NCBI GenBank assembly: GCA_038748365.1
Contig: JBCDIZ010000003.1
Coordinates: 298,241 to 362,240 of the forward strand
DNA: 64,000 nucleotides
From: Alterisphingorhabdus sp038748365
GTDB taxonomy: Bacteria; Pseudomonadota; Alphaproteobacteria; Sphingomonadales; Sphingomonadaceae
Direction: 5' to 3'
Shown here one piece after another: positions 18,008-26,839 of this stretch. Each line of letters starts with the position of its first letter. Within the stretch, counting starts at the first letter, position 1. The notes under the pieces are model-generated. The model saw only the letters and a program-made list of their open reading frames with translations. It had not been told where the DNA came from and searched no databases. A program made the translations under genes and the position numbers.

Positions 18008-18211
18008 ATGGCTGGTGACAATTTCAAGCCCGAGACTGTTAATGCTGCATCATTTTATCTTTTGGTGAGTTTAATGGGCCAGCTTAGAAAGAATGGCGTT
18101 TTGAGTGGCGAAGACTTGGCCAAGATCAGAAATACAGCCATGGATCATGCTAATAATGAGCCTGATAGTGTTGCAGCCTTGATTGAAGAGTTATTACCAA
18201 GCGCAGAGTAA
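18008..18211 (+). CDS. AT-rich small hypothetical protein (67 aa)
   Basis: A 67-residue soluble helical protein (begins MAGDNFKPETVNAASFYLLV, ends IEELLPSAE). It has an excellent ribosome binding site (GGAGGTG, six bases before ATG). Codon choice and base composition are visibly more AT-rich than the genes on either side (for example TTTTATCTTTTGGTGAG, AATAATGAGCCTGATAGTG), and the 36-base leader ATTATTAAAAGTTCG is likewise AT-rich. This suggests a later arrival. No family is recognised. It lies between sufT and sufA on the same strand. Confidence 0.65.
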   Translation: MAGDNFKPETVNAASFYLLVSLMGQLRKNGVLSGEDLAKIRNTAMDHANNEPDSVAALIEELLPSAE

Positions 18212-18229
18212 GGCCTACAAGGAAGTAAA

Positions 18230-18586
18230 ATGTCGGTAACCAAAACCAGAGAACGCCCCGCCGCGATCATTCTGACTCCGGACGCAGAGGCACGCATTGC
18301 CAAGCTGATGGCACAAGCGCCCGCAGACGCGATCGGCGTCAAGCTCTCTACCCCGCGCCGTGGCTGTTCGGGGCTGGCCTATTCGGTCGATTATGTCACC
18401 GAAGAAGCCAAGTTTGACGAGAAGATTGAGACTCCGGGCGGCGTCTTCTATGTCGACAGCGCTTCGGTGATGTATCTCATCGGCTCGACCATGGATTGGC
18501 AGGAAGATGACTTTACCGCCGGATTCGTGTTCAACAATCCCAATGCCACCGGCGAATGTGGCTGCGGCGAGAGCTTCACCGTCTGA
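18230..18586 (+). CDS. sufA: Iron-sulfur carrier SufA (HesB/IscA family)
   Basis: A 118-residue A-type carrier that receives clusters from the SufBCD scaffold and passes them to apoproteins. The three conserved cysteines are present: one in TPRRGCSGLAYSVDYV and two in the C-terminal GECGCGESF. The body has the usual VFYVDSASVMYLIGSTMDW motif. It follows the AT-rich 67-residue gene by 18 bases and is in the same direction as the rest of the operon. Length is normal for the family. Confidence 0.95.
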   Translation: MSVTKTRERPAAIILTPDAEARIAKLMAQAPADAIGVKLSTPRRGCSGLAYSVDYVTEEAKFDEKIETPGGVFYVDSASVMYLIGSTMDWQEDDFTAGFVFNNPNATGECGCGESFTV

Positions 18587-18599
18587 TACTGAATGGGTG

Positions 18600-19067
18600 A
18601 TGCCACGCACCCTCACCCTCTCCATCCATCTGGCCGCATCATTAGAGACGGTGAAGGAGCATGTCCGCACGTCACAGCTGCTCGACTATATTGCCCACCC
18701 GCTAATCCGCTTCACACCCAAAAGTGGCAAGCCTTTCCCTGAAAGCTGGGGCGAGGGTGAATATCGGGCATGGATGTGGCTGTTCGGTTTGTTGCCAGTC
18801 GGCTGGCAGGCCATCCATATCAGCTTCCCCAAACCGCAAAACGACACGCACTTTATCCGCGACAATGGTTATGGGCCATTGATAAAGCGCTGGGACCATA
18901 GAATCGAAATCCGCGCCGATGGTGACGACACGCATTACACGGATCGGGTCATCATTGAGGCCGGATTACTCACGCCAGTGATCGCCACGTTCGCGCAGGT
19001 ATTTTTCAAGCACCGCCAGAAACGCTGGCGCAAGCTGGTCGCCAATGGCTTTGATTATGACCGCTAA
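18600..19067 (+). CDS. SRPBCC-like hypothetical protein
   Basis: A 155-residue protein starting at ATG 18600, 13 bases past the sufA stop; a longer frame overlapping sufA is rejected. The pattern is that of the START/SRPBCC ligand-binding fold: a first strand with TLSIHLAASLETVKEHV, a central W-rich part (SWGEGEYRAWMWLFGLLPVGWQ), HYTDRVIIEAG and a long C-terminal helix FAQVFFKHRQKRWRKLVAN. The ligand is unknown. It is the last gene of the suf transcription unit, convergent with the lipoprotein gene six bases on. Whether it works in Fe-S metabolism is unknown. Confidence 0.7.
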   Translation: MPRTLTLSIHLAASLETVKEHVRTSQLLDYIAHPLIRFTPKSGKPFPESWGEGEYRAWMWLFGLLPVGWQAIHISFPKPQNDTHFIRDNGYGPLIKRWDHRIEIRADGDDTHYTDRVIIEAGLLTPVIATFAQVFFKHRQKRWRKLVANGFDYDR

Positions 19068-19073
19068 GACAGT

Positions 19074-19457
19074 CTAGCGCCGCAATGCATTGGCGCAGCT
19101 GGCACGGTCTGCCGCCCCGCCCTGCCGATCACGCGCATCGACATAGGTGCTTTTGCGTTCGCCGCCGTTTTCCGGTGGGTAGAGATAGACATCGAGGACG
19201 CAGTTCTTGCCCGAGAACTGCAATTTGCGCGCTGCGCCTTCGACAACATCAAGCCGCGGTGCCCCGAACAGCGCCACCAGCTCATCATCGCTGCGATTCA
19301 ACACGGCTTTCAGACCACGCGTATCAAGTGGCGGTGGTGCGACATTGGTTGGCGCGCCTGTACTGCTGACGGATGCGGCAGGCGCAGCGGCACAACCGGC
19401 AAGGCCGAATGCCATTGCAACCATAAGGGCGATGCGTGATCTTGATGCTGTGCCCAT
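19074..19457 (-). CDS. Small lipoprotein, hypothetical (127 aa)
   Basis: A 127-residue lipoprotein: basic N-terminus (GTASRSR), hydrophobic helix and the lipobox GLAGC near residue 22. A low-complexity linker (APAASVSSTGAPTNVAPPP) leads to a compact domain with LNRSDDELVALFGAPRLDVVEGAARKLQFSGKNCVLDVYLYP, which resembles the SmpA/OmlA-like small outer-membrane lipoproteins in its LFGxP-x-DVVEG phrase. It could dock to the outer membrane. It stands 40 bases downstream of the EI24 gene on the same strand. Confidence 0.75.
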   Translation of the reverse strand: MGTASRSRIALMVAMAFGLAGCAAAPAASVSSTGAPTNVAPPPLDTRGLKAVLNRSDDELVALFGAPRLDVVEGAARKLQFSGKNCVLDVYLYPPENGGERKSTYVDARDRQGGAADRASCANALRR

Positions 19458-19497
19458 AATCCTGATCGCCCTCCATTGCCTTATAGCGACAGAGCGA

Positions 19498-20247
19498 TCA
19501 GGCGACCTGGGCCTTTACATGCTCTTTCACCGTCTGGCTCTGCGCCATATGCGCCGCCATGGCGGTACCGATAATCATGCCGAGAAAATTGACAAGCGGA
19601 ATTGTCAAAATGCCGACAGTCGCAAGACCGAGCAAGAAACGGGTAAAGCTGGGAAAGAGATGATCATCCGCCTTGTGCAGGCCATAGGCCTCGCCATGAC
19701 GTGCACGCATCATATCGTCAAAATCACGCCCCAGAAGCATGGCATTGACGACGATCAGCAGCACCGCCAGACCGACGCCGGTAAAAGCGAGTACGATATA
19801 GGCGGGCAGGAATAACAGATTATACCCTAAAGTGCGTCCCAGACTTTTCAGGCCCAGCCCTAAACCTTCGGCAAAGCCGATATTCCGCGCCCGCACCAGC
19901 GCATGTGGGTAATGTTTGCGCTCAACAGCCACCACCACATCATCACCGAAAATCGGGATCAAAGCGGCGGCAATGGTGCGAAACCAGAGCCAGCTTGCCA
20001 ACAGCCCGATAACTATTGCCAGAAATACATCGGCTGCCTGTTGATAGGCCAGCGCTCCGGCCCATTCACCCAAGGGCCCTTGCAACCATCCGACCAGCAT
20101 ATCGGTCAGCCAGTCAATCACCCACCAGAACGCAAAGCCCAATCCGACAAAGAAGATCAGCGTCACCAGCGCCGATTTGGCGAGGATTTTCAATATCGCC
20201 CGATCGGTAAGCTGGCGCACTGAGGCGAAGAAAGCATCAATAAGCAT
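19498..20247 (-). CDS. EI24 domain-containing membrane protein
   Basis: A 249-residue integral membrane protein of the EI24/CysZ-like family (PF07264). About four to five hydrophobic helices are visible: ALVTLIFFVGLGFAFWWVI, VFLAIVIGLLASWLWFRTI, LFLPAYIVLAFTGVGLAVLL and VGILTIPLVNFLGMIIG. The pattern FRTIAAALIPIFGDDVVVAVE before KHYPHA and the AYGLHK-type loop fit the family. CysZ proteins transport sulfate, but this one has no cysteine-biosynthesis neighbours and may differ. The start at 20247 is the first ATG of the frame. Confidence 0.85.
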   Translation of the reverse strand: MLIDAFFASVRQLTDRAILKILAKSALVTLIFFVGLGFAFWWVIDWLTDMLVGWLQGPLGEWAGALAYQQAADVFLAIVIGLLASWLWFRTIAAALIPIFGDDVVVAVERKHYPHALVRARNIGFAEGLGLGLKSLGRTLGYNLLFLPAYIVLAFTGVGLAVLLIVVNAMLLGRDFDDMMRARHGEAYGLHKADDHLFPSFTRFLLGLATVGILTIPLVNFLGMIIGTAMAAHMAQSQTVKEHVKAQVA

Positions 20248-20414
20248 GTGCGTTATAGTGCCGCAATACAGTGGTGCAGGTCAAGGGTGCAGCTTCACTA
20301 TATGGCAGGATTTTGGACAGACCGGTGATGAGCTTCTGCAATTGTCGCTTGAACCCGTCCAATGGCTCCGATAGGGGCGCTGCAACGCTTTTTGGCCAAA
20401 GGAACATGCCTGTA

Positions 20415-21416
20415 ATGACCGATACCCGTTATGATGTGCTCGCCATCGGAAACGCCATTGTCGATGTGATGGCAGCGGCCGAAGATGATTTCCTCGCCCG
20501 CCACGCGATGAACAAGGGCGGCATGACCCTGATCGATGCCGATCAGGCGCGGAACATCTATGCCGATATGGGCAAAGCGCAGGAAATCAGCGGCGGCTCA
20601 GCGGCAAATACGCTCGCCGGTCTCGCGGAACTCGGCGCGCGCTGCGCCTTTGTCGGCCAGGTCGCCAATGACCAGCTCGGCGAGATTTTCGCGCATGATA
20701 TTCGCGCTGCCGGCGTCGATTTCACCACCGCCGCGCGCGAGGGCGAGCCACCAACGGCGCGCTGTCTCATTCTCGTCACGCCCGATGGCCAGCGCACGAT
20801 GAACACCTTTTTGGGCGCATCGCAGTTCCTTCCTGCCAATGCGCTGGATGAAGAGCTGATCGCCAGTGCGGGCATCCTCTATCTTGAAGGCTATCTCTGG
20901 GACCCGGAAGAACCGCGCAATGCGATGCTAAAGGCGATTGATATTGCTCGCGCCGCTGGACGCAAAGTCGCCTTCACCATGTCCGATGCTTTTGTGATCG
21001 ATCGTTATCGTGATGACTTCCAGACGCTGCTCGATGCAGGCAAGATCGATATTCTCTTCGCCAATGAAGTCGAGATCAAATCACTCACTCAAATTGACGA
21101 TTTTGACGAAGCCGTGGCCAAGGTCGCACCTCAGGTGCCGACATTAGCGGTTACCCGCGGCCCCGATGGTGCGGTTGCGATGCATCAGGGCGAATATGCC
21201 TCGGTCCGCGCGCAGCCGATTGAGAAGGTAGTGGACACCACGGGCGCAGGTGATCTGTTCGCCGCCGGCTTCCTCAAAGGCATGGTCGATGGGCGCCCGG
21301 TGAGCCAGTGCCTGACCATGGGTGCGATTGCCGCCGCCGAGATCATCAGCCATTTCGGTGCACGCTCAGAGGCGCGTCTGTCTGAGCTGGTCGCCGAACA
21401 ACTGCCCGCGCATTGA
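20415..21416 (+). CDS. Adenosine kinase / PfkB-family sugar kinase
   Basis: A 333-residue PfkB (ribokinase) family enzyme. The N-terminal motif YDVLAIGNAIVDVMA and GGSAANTLAGLAELGARCAFVGQV place it among bacterial adenosine kinase-like proteins. The C-terminal signature DTTGAGDLFAAGFLKGMVDGRP holds the catalytic Asp and anion hole. Start is ATG 20415, preferred over 20406 since AAAGGA lies at an acceptable distance; the longer frame from 20271 is not conserved in type. It would phosphorylate adenosine or a related nucleoside with ATP. It is monocistronic, with a palindromic repeat just downstream. Confidence 0.9.
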   Translation: MTDTRYDVLAIGNAIVDVMAAAEDDFLARHAMNKGGMTLIDADQARNIYADMGKAQEISGGSAANTLAGLAELGARCAFVGQVANDQLGEIFAHDIRAAGVDFTTAAREGEPPTARCLILVTPDGQRTMNTFLGASQFLPANALDEELIASAGILYLEGYLWDPEEPRNAMLKAIDIARAAGRKVAFTMSDAFVIDRYRDDFQTLLDAGKIDILFANEVEIKSLTQIDDFDEAVAKVAPQVPTLAVTRGPDGAVAMHQGEYASVRAQPIEKVVDTTGAGDLFAAGFLKGMVDGRPVSQCLTMGAIAAAEIISHFGARSEARLSELVAEQLPAH

Positions 21417-21424
21417 GCAATTTT

Positions 21425-21558
21425 CCTCCCCGTTTACGGAGAGGTGGCTCGCCGTAGCTTTTGCGAAGGCGAGACGGAGGGGGATCACGGCTCGCGCTGT
21501 GCTATATGGATAGCCCCCTCCACCGTCTTCGACGGTCCCCTCCCCATATATGGGGAGG
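21425..21558. repeat. Sphingomonad-type palindromic repeat, copy 2
   Basis: A 134-bp element between the adenosine kinase and flippase stop codons. Borders are CCTCCCCGTTTACGGAGAGG and CCTCCCCATATATGGGGAGG. The internal phrase GTGGCTCGCCGTAGCTTTTG is nearly identical to that in copy 1 (7096-7241). It probably forms a hairpin that separates two converging transcripts. Confidence 0.8.
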
Positions 21559-21562
21559 AAAT

Positions 21563-23059
21563 TCATGCAGCATTTCTTCTAAACAACACACGGTCAGCCT
21601 CGCCAAAGCCTTTATACCAGATCATCCAGCCATACAGGCCAAGGATTGCCGGGACGCCAAAAGCGAGTTCGGCCCATTCGGGCAGGAACTGTGTCGCCGC
21701 CCAGCCAATGACCGCGGCCAGCGCGGTCGCCCATACCAGCGCCCAGCGCCAACCATTCACTGGGGCACCCAGGATACCAGACAGCAATATCGCTTTGACC
21801 ACCGAGGCAAACGCCAGCGCCAGCGCCAAGGCCAGAGCGACACCCGCTGCCTGATAGAGTGGCGGCCAGCCCCAGCTGCGCATCAGCAGAATGATGCCGA
21901 GGCTCAACAAAGCCTGAAGTCCCAGCATTGCGAGCGAAATAAACAAATTGCGATGGCGCGCGACATAGACCAGTACCGACTCGCTGACCACAGCGGTGGC
22001 GGCCACCACCTCGGCAGCCAATAGTAGCACCATAGCGCCATTGCCGCCGACAAATTCCGGCCCGACCAGGCCCATCACCGCCTCGCCGGGTATCCCCAAT
22101 GCCAGCGCGACGCCCGCCTGTGCCGCGATAATCCAGAAACCGACCTGGCTCACCTGCGCCGCTATTTCCTTAAGCTTTCCCGCTTCCAGATTACGGGTGA
22201 TGACCGGACCCAATATCGGGTCAAAGCTGGTTTTGAGCTTTTGTGGCAGACTGGCCACCTGTTGCGCGACATAATAAATCCCGACCACAGCGGGTGAGAC
22301 GAACAGACCAAGGATCGCGAGATCAAGGCGACGGCTGCCCCATTCGACCGCGTCTGCGGCGGCCAGCGGAACATTTTGCCGCGCCAATAATATGAGCTGC
22401 ACCGGCTTGGGCCGCCAGCCAATAGGCAGGCCATAGCTGCGGATCAGCGGGATTATCGAGGCGAGCAGCGCCGCTAGCATCGAGACGACATAGGCGAGAA
22501 TCAGCCCATCGCGGGTAGAATAGAAATAGAAGCCCAGAGCGGCGATGCTGATTGTCCAGGGTTCAATAATCGCTCGCGCGCGGACGGTCGAGGCGATATC
22601 AAAGCGATAGGCCAAAGCCGCCAGAGCGACATCCGAACCGACGATGAAAAAGATCACCAGCGGCAGGAAACGGTCAAGATCGTTGATTTGACTATTGGGA
22701 AACATCGCCTGCGGAAAAGCAATCAGCAAAGCCGCAGCCAGTGCCGAGGCCAAAGTGCTGACCAACAGGCCATCAAACACGACATGTACATGCGGCCTCT
22801 CGGTGCGACTAAGCTGTTCAGCCAGCCCACGGCGCAGGCCGAGCGTTGCCAGTTGCGCCGCCAGTTCGACGATCAAGATCGCATAGGCAAAGCGGCCGAG
22901 CACTTCGGGACCATACATTCGCCCGGCGATAAACAGAAAGGGCAGTCGCGCGGCCAATCGCAGCAGAAAGCCGAAGAAATTGGTCCGTCCACCCTTGGCG
23001 AGACGCGAGATATCCTCATCGCCTTCCTCGGGCTTGGATGGAGATGCCGCCTCGCTCAT
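21563..23059 (-). CDS. Polysaccharide/lipid flippase (oligosaccharidyl-lipid family)
   Basis: A 498-residue membrane protein with about 12-14 predicted helices over its length, of the MOP superfamily (polysaccharide biosynthesis flippases, PF01943/PF13440 type). It starts with a cytoplasmic acidic stretch (SEAASPSKPEEGDEDISRLAKGGRTNFFGFLLRL) and has AGRMYGPEVLGRFAYAILIVELAAQLATLGLRRGLAEQL, the usual first-helices pattern. It likely flips a lipid-linked sugar across the inner membrane, but no glycosyltransferases sit beside it. It overlaps gpsA by four bases (ATGA), so it is in the tsaD-gpsA transcription unit. Confidence 0.85.
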   Translation of the reverse strand: MSEAASPSKPEEGDEDISRLAKGGRTNFFGFLLRLAARLPFLFIAGRMYGPEVLGRFAYAILIVELAAQLATLGLRRGLAEQLSRTERPHVHVVFDGLLVSTLASALAAALLIAFPQAMFPNSQINDLDRFLPLVIFFIVGSDVALAALAYRFDIASTVRARAIIEPWTISIAALGFYFYSTRDGLILAYVVSMLAALLASIIPLIRSYGLPIGWRPKPVQLILLARQNVPLAAADAVEWGSRRLDLAILGLFVSPAVVGIYYVAQQVASLPQKLKTSFDPILGPVITRNLEAGKLKEIAAQVSQVGFWIIAAQAGVALALGIPGEAVMGLVGPEFVGGNGAMVLLLAAEVVAATAVVSESVLVYVARHRNLFISLAMLGLQALLSLGIILLMRSWGWPPLYQAAGVALALALALAFASVVKAILLSGILGAPVNGWRWALVWATALAAVIGWAATQFLPEWAELAFGVPAILGLYGWMIWYKGFGEADRVLFRRNAA

Positions 23060-24039
23060 TCGCTGCCTAACGGTCTTGCTAGCAAATCGGTGACAACGCT
23101 CGCCGCTTCCGCCTCACCGCTGAGCAGGGCGCAGACGGAATCGACGATCGGCATTTCCACGCCATGTTCGCGCGCGACCTGTTGCAGCACTGGCGCGGTG
23201 TGTGCGCCTTCAGCCACGGTTGTCCGCCCGGTCATCAGCGATTCTGCGGTTTGCCCTTGCCCCAATGCGCGACCAAAAGAGAAGTTGCGCGAGCTTTCCG
23301 ACGAGCAGGTGAGCACCAGATCGCCAAGCCCGGAAAGGCCGCTCAAAGTCTCCGCTTCCGCACCACAGGCAACGCCGAAACGCACCATTTCCGCAAATCC
23401 GCGGCTGATCAGAGCAGCCCGCGCATTCTGACCGAGACCCAATCCATCGACCACGCCACAGGCTATGGCGAGCACATTTTTGACAGCGCCGCCAATCTCC
23501 GCACCGATCGGATCAGACGAGCGATAGGGACGGAAATGCGGCCTTGCGATCATCGGCGACAGCTTTTCCCATAGCGCATCCTCGCAACAGGCCAGTGTCG
23601 CAGCGGCGGGCTGACCCGATGCGACTTCATGCGCAAAATTGGGGCCAGCCAGAACCGCTTTGGGTGCATCGGGGAACAGTTTGGCGGCAATATCGAACAT
23701 AAAAGAACCAGAGCTGACCTCAATTCCCTTGCTACACAATATCAGCGCGCCGGGATTGTCCAGCTGTGCAAGAACGCTGTGCATATGTTGTGCTGGCGTG
23801 ACGACCAGCAGCGCTTCCATCCCGTTCATGCTGCTTAGATTATCGGTAGCAATAATAGAGGGCGACAGCGGACGATCAGGCAGGAATATCGGGTTTTCAT
23901 GGGCGCTATTGATCGCGCTTACCACCTCTTGCTCGCGCGCCCATATCCGCACCGGGCGGCCATCCGATGCCAGCATCTGTGCCAGCGCAGTGCCCCAGGC
24001 GCCTGCGCCCAATACGCCGATTTCTGCAACACCGCTCAC
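23056..24039 (-). CDS. gpsA: Glycerol-3-phosphate dehydrogenase [NAD(P)+]
   Basis: A 327-residue enzyme that reduces dihydroxyacetone phosphate to glycerol-3-phosphate for phospholipid synthesis. The dinucleotide fold is GVLGAGAWGTALAQMLASDG; downstream are LVVTPAQHMHSVL, LCSKGIE, VLAGPNFAHEVASGQPAA, the catalytic Lys region GGAVKNVLAIACGVVDGLGLGQNARAALISRG and LSGLGDLVLTCSSESSRNFSFGRALGQG. Both ends overlap neighbours by four bases (ATGA), tsaD upstream and the flippase downstream, giving a tight three-gene operon. Confidence 0.96.
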   Translation of the reverse strand: MSGVAEIGVLGAGAWGTALAQMLASDGRPVRIWAREQEVVSAINSAHENPIFLPDRPLSPSIIATDNLSSMNGMEALLVVTPAQHMHSVLAQLDNPGALILCSKGIEVSSGSFMFDIAAKLFPDAPKAVLAGPNFAHEVASGQPAAATLACCEDALWEKLSPMIARPHFRPYRSSDPIGAEIGGAVKNVLAIACGVVDGLGLGQNARAALISRGFAEMVRFGVACGAEAETLSGLSGLGDLVLTCSSESSRNFSFGRALGQGQTAESLMTGRTTVAEGAHTAPVLQQVAREHGVEMPIVDSVCALLSGEAEAASVVTDLLARPLGSE

Positions 24040-25082
24040 GCCTTCACCCCGGCACCGCGTACCGCAGGAGCAGCGTCATCCAATGGCCAGCGCGGGCGGG
24101 CTTTAAAATCGAGCGGATCACCCATGTCGCCAACGAGAAAACGCTCCATCCCGGCCCAGCCAATCATCGCCGCATTGTCGGTGCACAGCCATGTCGGTGG
24201 CGCGGAAAAATCGAGATCATGCTCCGCCGCCAAGGCTTCCAATGCAGCGCGTACACTTTGATTGGCGGCAACACCACCTGCGACCACGAGCCGGGTGATT
24301 GGGGTATCAAAGCGCGTTTCTTTCAGCGCCTTGCCGAGACGATCAATTACGCAATCAATCGCCGCTTGCTGAAAGGATGCAGCAATATCCGCAGCGGCAT
24401 AGTCACCGCTTTCTACTGCGCGCAGCACCGCGCTTTTGAGACCAGCAAAGGAGAAATGCGGCTCATCCGAACCGAGCAGAGGTCGCGGCAGCGGCACCGC
24501 TTCGGAATTACCCTTGTGCGCCAGCTTCTCCACCGCCGGGCCGCCAGGATAGCCCAGCCCCAACACCTTGGCGGTCTTGTCAAACGCCTCGCCCAGCGCA
24601 TCATCAATCGTCGTCGCCAGCCGCGCATATTCGCCCGGGCCATCAACACGTAGAATCTGGCAGTGGCCACCGGAAACCAGCAACAGCATATAGGGGAACT
24701 CAAGCGACGCATCGTCGAGCCGCGGCGACAGGGCATGGCCCTCCAGATGATTGATCGCCAGAAACGGCTTGCCCGCTGCCATGGCCAGCGCCTTGCCCAT
24801 CACCATGCCGACCATGACACCACCAATCAACCCCGGACCGGATGTCGCAGCGATCGCATCGCAATCCTCCAGCGCAAGCCCGGCCTCATCAAATACGGCG
24901 GAAATCAGAGGCGGCAGGCTCTCAATATGCGCACGCGCGGCAATTTCCGGCACCACGCCGCCATAGGGCTGATGCGCTGCTTCCTGCGACGCGAGCCGAT
25001 GCGCCAAAATGCGGCGGTCATCGCCAATCAACGCGACCGCGCTTTCGTCGCAGCTGGATTCAATGCCAAGGATCAAGGCCAT
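24036..25082 (-). CDS. tsaD: tRNA N6-adenosine threonylcarbamoyltransferase TsaD
   Basis: A 348-residue ASKHA-fold enzyme that transfers threonylcarbamoyl to A37 of tRNAs reading ANN codons, together with TsaB and TsaE. Key marks: ILGIESSCDESAVALI at the N-terminus, metal-binding HxxxH in LAINHLEGHALSPRL, LLVSGGHCQILRV, and ARLATTIDDALGEAFDKTAKVLGLGYPGGPAVE. The end LCTDNAAMIGWAGMERF is typical. It heads the tsaD-gpsA-flippase operon and is divergent from hemC with only 44 bases between starts, so the promoters overlap. Confidence 0.96.
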   Translation of the reverse strand: MALILGIESSCDESAVALIGDDRRILAHRLASQEAAHQPYGGVVPEIAARAHIESLPPLISAVFDEAGLALEDCDAIAATSGPGLIGGVMVGMVMGKALAMAAGKPFLAINHLEGHALSPRLDDASLEFPYMLLLVSGGHCQILRVDGPGEYARLATTIDDALGEAFDKTAKVLGLGYPGGPAVEKLAHKGNSEAVPLPRPLLGSDEPHFSFAGLKSAVLRAVESGDYAAADIAASFQQAAIDCVIDRLGKALKETRFDTPITRLVVAGGVAANQSVRAALEALAAEHDLDFSAPPTWLCTDNAAMIGWAGMERFLVGDMGDPLDFKARPRWPLDDAAPAVRGAGVKA

Positions 25083-25126
25083 GGCGCTTTCCCTTAACGA
25101 TGTTCCGCGCTAGGACCAAATATGAA

Positions 25127-26113
25127 ATGACAAACAGCGCCACGACTTCTTCTGAATCCATCCATCAAATTCTTGAAAACCGGCCTTTAAAGCTGGGCAC
25201 ACGCAGTTCGCCTCTAGCTATGGCACAGGCGCATGAAGTAGCGGATCGACTGCGTACAGCGCATGATTTGCCCGAAGGTGCGATAGAGATTTGCGCCGCT
25301 GAGGCAAGCGGCGACAAGATCACAGATCGAGCACTGCGCGAAGTCGGTGGCAAGGCGTTATGGACGCGTGAGCTGGACTTTCATCTGGAGGATAGCACGG
25401 TCGATTTCTCGGTCCACTCGATGAAGGATGTCGAGACTATCCGCCCCGAGCAATTCACCATTTCCGCGATCCTGCCCCGCGCCGATGCCCGCGATGTCCT
25501 GATCGGCGCGGATTCGATTGCGGATATTCCAGACGGCGCGAAATTCGGCACAAGTTCACCACGACGCGCGGCGCAGATGCGCAGTCTACGTCCTGATATT
25601 GAGGTTGTGCTGTTTCGCGGCAATGTCGCGACAAGACTGGCCAAGCTGGAAAAAGGCGTGGCCGATGTTACGCTGCTGGCCAAGGCCGGACTCGATCGTC
25701 TTGAACAAGGTGATCTGGGCGCGCCACTGGACAAGGCGGTCTGGACTCCCGCTGCTGCACAGGGTGCGATTGGCGTCGAGACCCGCACCGACAATCCTGC
25801 ATTGCGCGCATTTCTGGAGGCAATTGACGATGCCGCCACCCATGATGCAGTGATGCTGGAGCGGCATTTTCTCGCTGCGCTTGGCGGCTCGTGCCACAGC
25901 TCGGTCGCGGCGCATGTCAGCACGCAGGGCGGGCAAAAGACGATGCGCGCCATTCTCTATTCCGAAGATGGCCGCGATCATGTCGCCGAGACACTGGTTT
26001 TCGATGGTGCTGATCACCAAGCCGATATCGATGCAGTAAGCCAGTTGGCAGGCGCCATGCTCGCCAAGGCGCCAGATAGCATTACCCGGCTGTTCGACCC
26101 ACCAGCCCTGTGA
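25127..26113 (+). CDS. hemC: Porphobilinogen deaminase (hydroxymethylbilane synthase)
   Basis: A 328-residue heme-pathway enzyme that joins four porphobilinogens into hydroxymethylbilane. It starts at ATG 25127 (MTNSATTSSES...); upstream extension runs into tsaD. Landmarks are LKLGTRSSPLAMAQA, FSVHSMKDVETIRP, GTSSPRRAAQMRSLRPD, FRGNVATRLAKLE and the cofactor-binding cysteine in LAALGGSCHSSVAAHV. It overlaps hemD by four bases (GTGA), giving the typical hemCD pair. Confidence 0.96.
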   Translation: MTNSATTSSESIHQILENRPLKLGTRSSPLAMAQAHEVADRLRTAHDLPEGAIEICAAEASGDKITDRALREVGGKALWTRELDFHLEDSTVDFSVHSMKDVETIRPEQFTISAILPRADARDVLIGADSIADIPDGAKFGTSSPRRAAQMRSLRPDIEVVLFRGNVATRLAKLEKGVADVTLLAKAGLDRLEQGDLGAPLDKAVWTPAAAQGAIGVETRTDNPALRAFLEAIDDAATHDAVMLERHFLAALGGSCHSSVAAHVSTQGGQKTMRAILYSEDGRDHVAETLVFDGADHQADIDAVSQLAGAMLAKAPDSITRLFDPPAL

Positions 26114-26790
26114 GACCATTATTGATCACCCGGCCCGAACCGGGGCTAACAGCGAGCTGCAAAGCCGCACGCGAGCTCGGTTTGAATCCGGTGGCTGCAC
26201 CGCTGTTCACGGTTGAACCTGTCGATTGGGACATAGGGCAGGATTTTGATTCGGTGCTGATCGGCAGCGCCAATGTGCTGCGCCATGGCGGCGAAAATCT
26301 CGCGCTTCTAAAAGAAGCCCCAGTATATGCGGTTGGCAAGACAACGGCTGAAGCCGCGCGCGCTGCAGGGCTGAACGTGGCTTTCACCGGATCAGATGGC
26401 CTGGAAAGCTGTGTCGATGCGCTTGTCAGCGATGGGTATAGTAAGCCACTGCGCCTCACTGGGCGCACGCATACCGCGTTGAAGCCAAGACCGGGCCTCA
26501 GCGTACAGACGATTATTTGCTACGAAGCCCAGAATCAGCTGCTTTGCGATGAGGCGGAGAGAGCGCTGAAAAGTCCCTGTGTCATCATGGCCTATTCCGC
26601 TGCTGCGGTGGAGACATTTGAGGATGAAATGGCACGGCTTGGGCTGACTGCCTCTCCCCATATCCTACTCACCATCAGTCAGCGTGCGGCAGATTCTGCT
26701 ACGGCCAAGTGGCATAGCGTGCATATCGCAGAGCGGCCCGATGATGCGGCAATGCTGGCGCAGGCACAAATATTGTGCCAGAGGGACTGA
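26110..26790 (+). CDS. hemD: Uroporphyrinogen-III synthase
   Basis: A 226-residue HemD that closes and isomerises hydroxymethylbilane to uroporphyrinogen III. This family is poorly conserved, so the call rests on the MRPLLITRPEPGLTASCKAARELGLNPVAAPLF opening, on the two-domain length, on YAVGKTTAEAARAAGLNVAFTG, and on position directly after hemC. The start is GTG 26110 overlapping the hemC TGA. The Mic60-like gene follows about 50 bases later. Confidence 0.92.
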   Translation: MRPLLITRPEPGLTASCKAARELGLNPVAAPLFTVEPVDWDIGQDFDSVLIGSANVLRHGGENLALLKEAPVYAVGKTTAEAARAAGLNVAFTGSDGLESCVDALVSDGYSKPLRLTGRTHTALKPRPGLSVQTIICYEAQNQLLCDEAERALKSPCVIMAYSAAAVETFEDEMARLGLTASPHILLTISQRAADSATAKWHSVHIAERPDDAAMLAQAQILCQRD

Positions 26791-26839
26791 ACTGTATTAA
26801 GTGGGCATCACGGCCCGTTCAGATGAGATCAGATACTCA

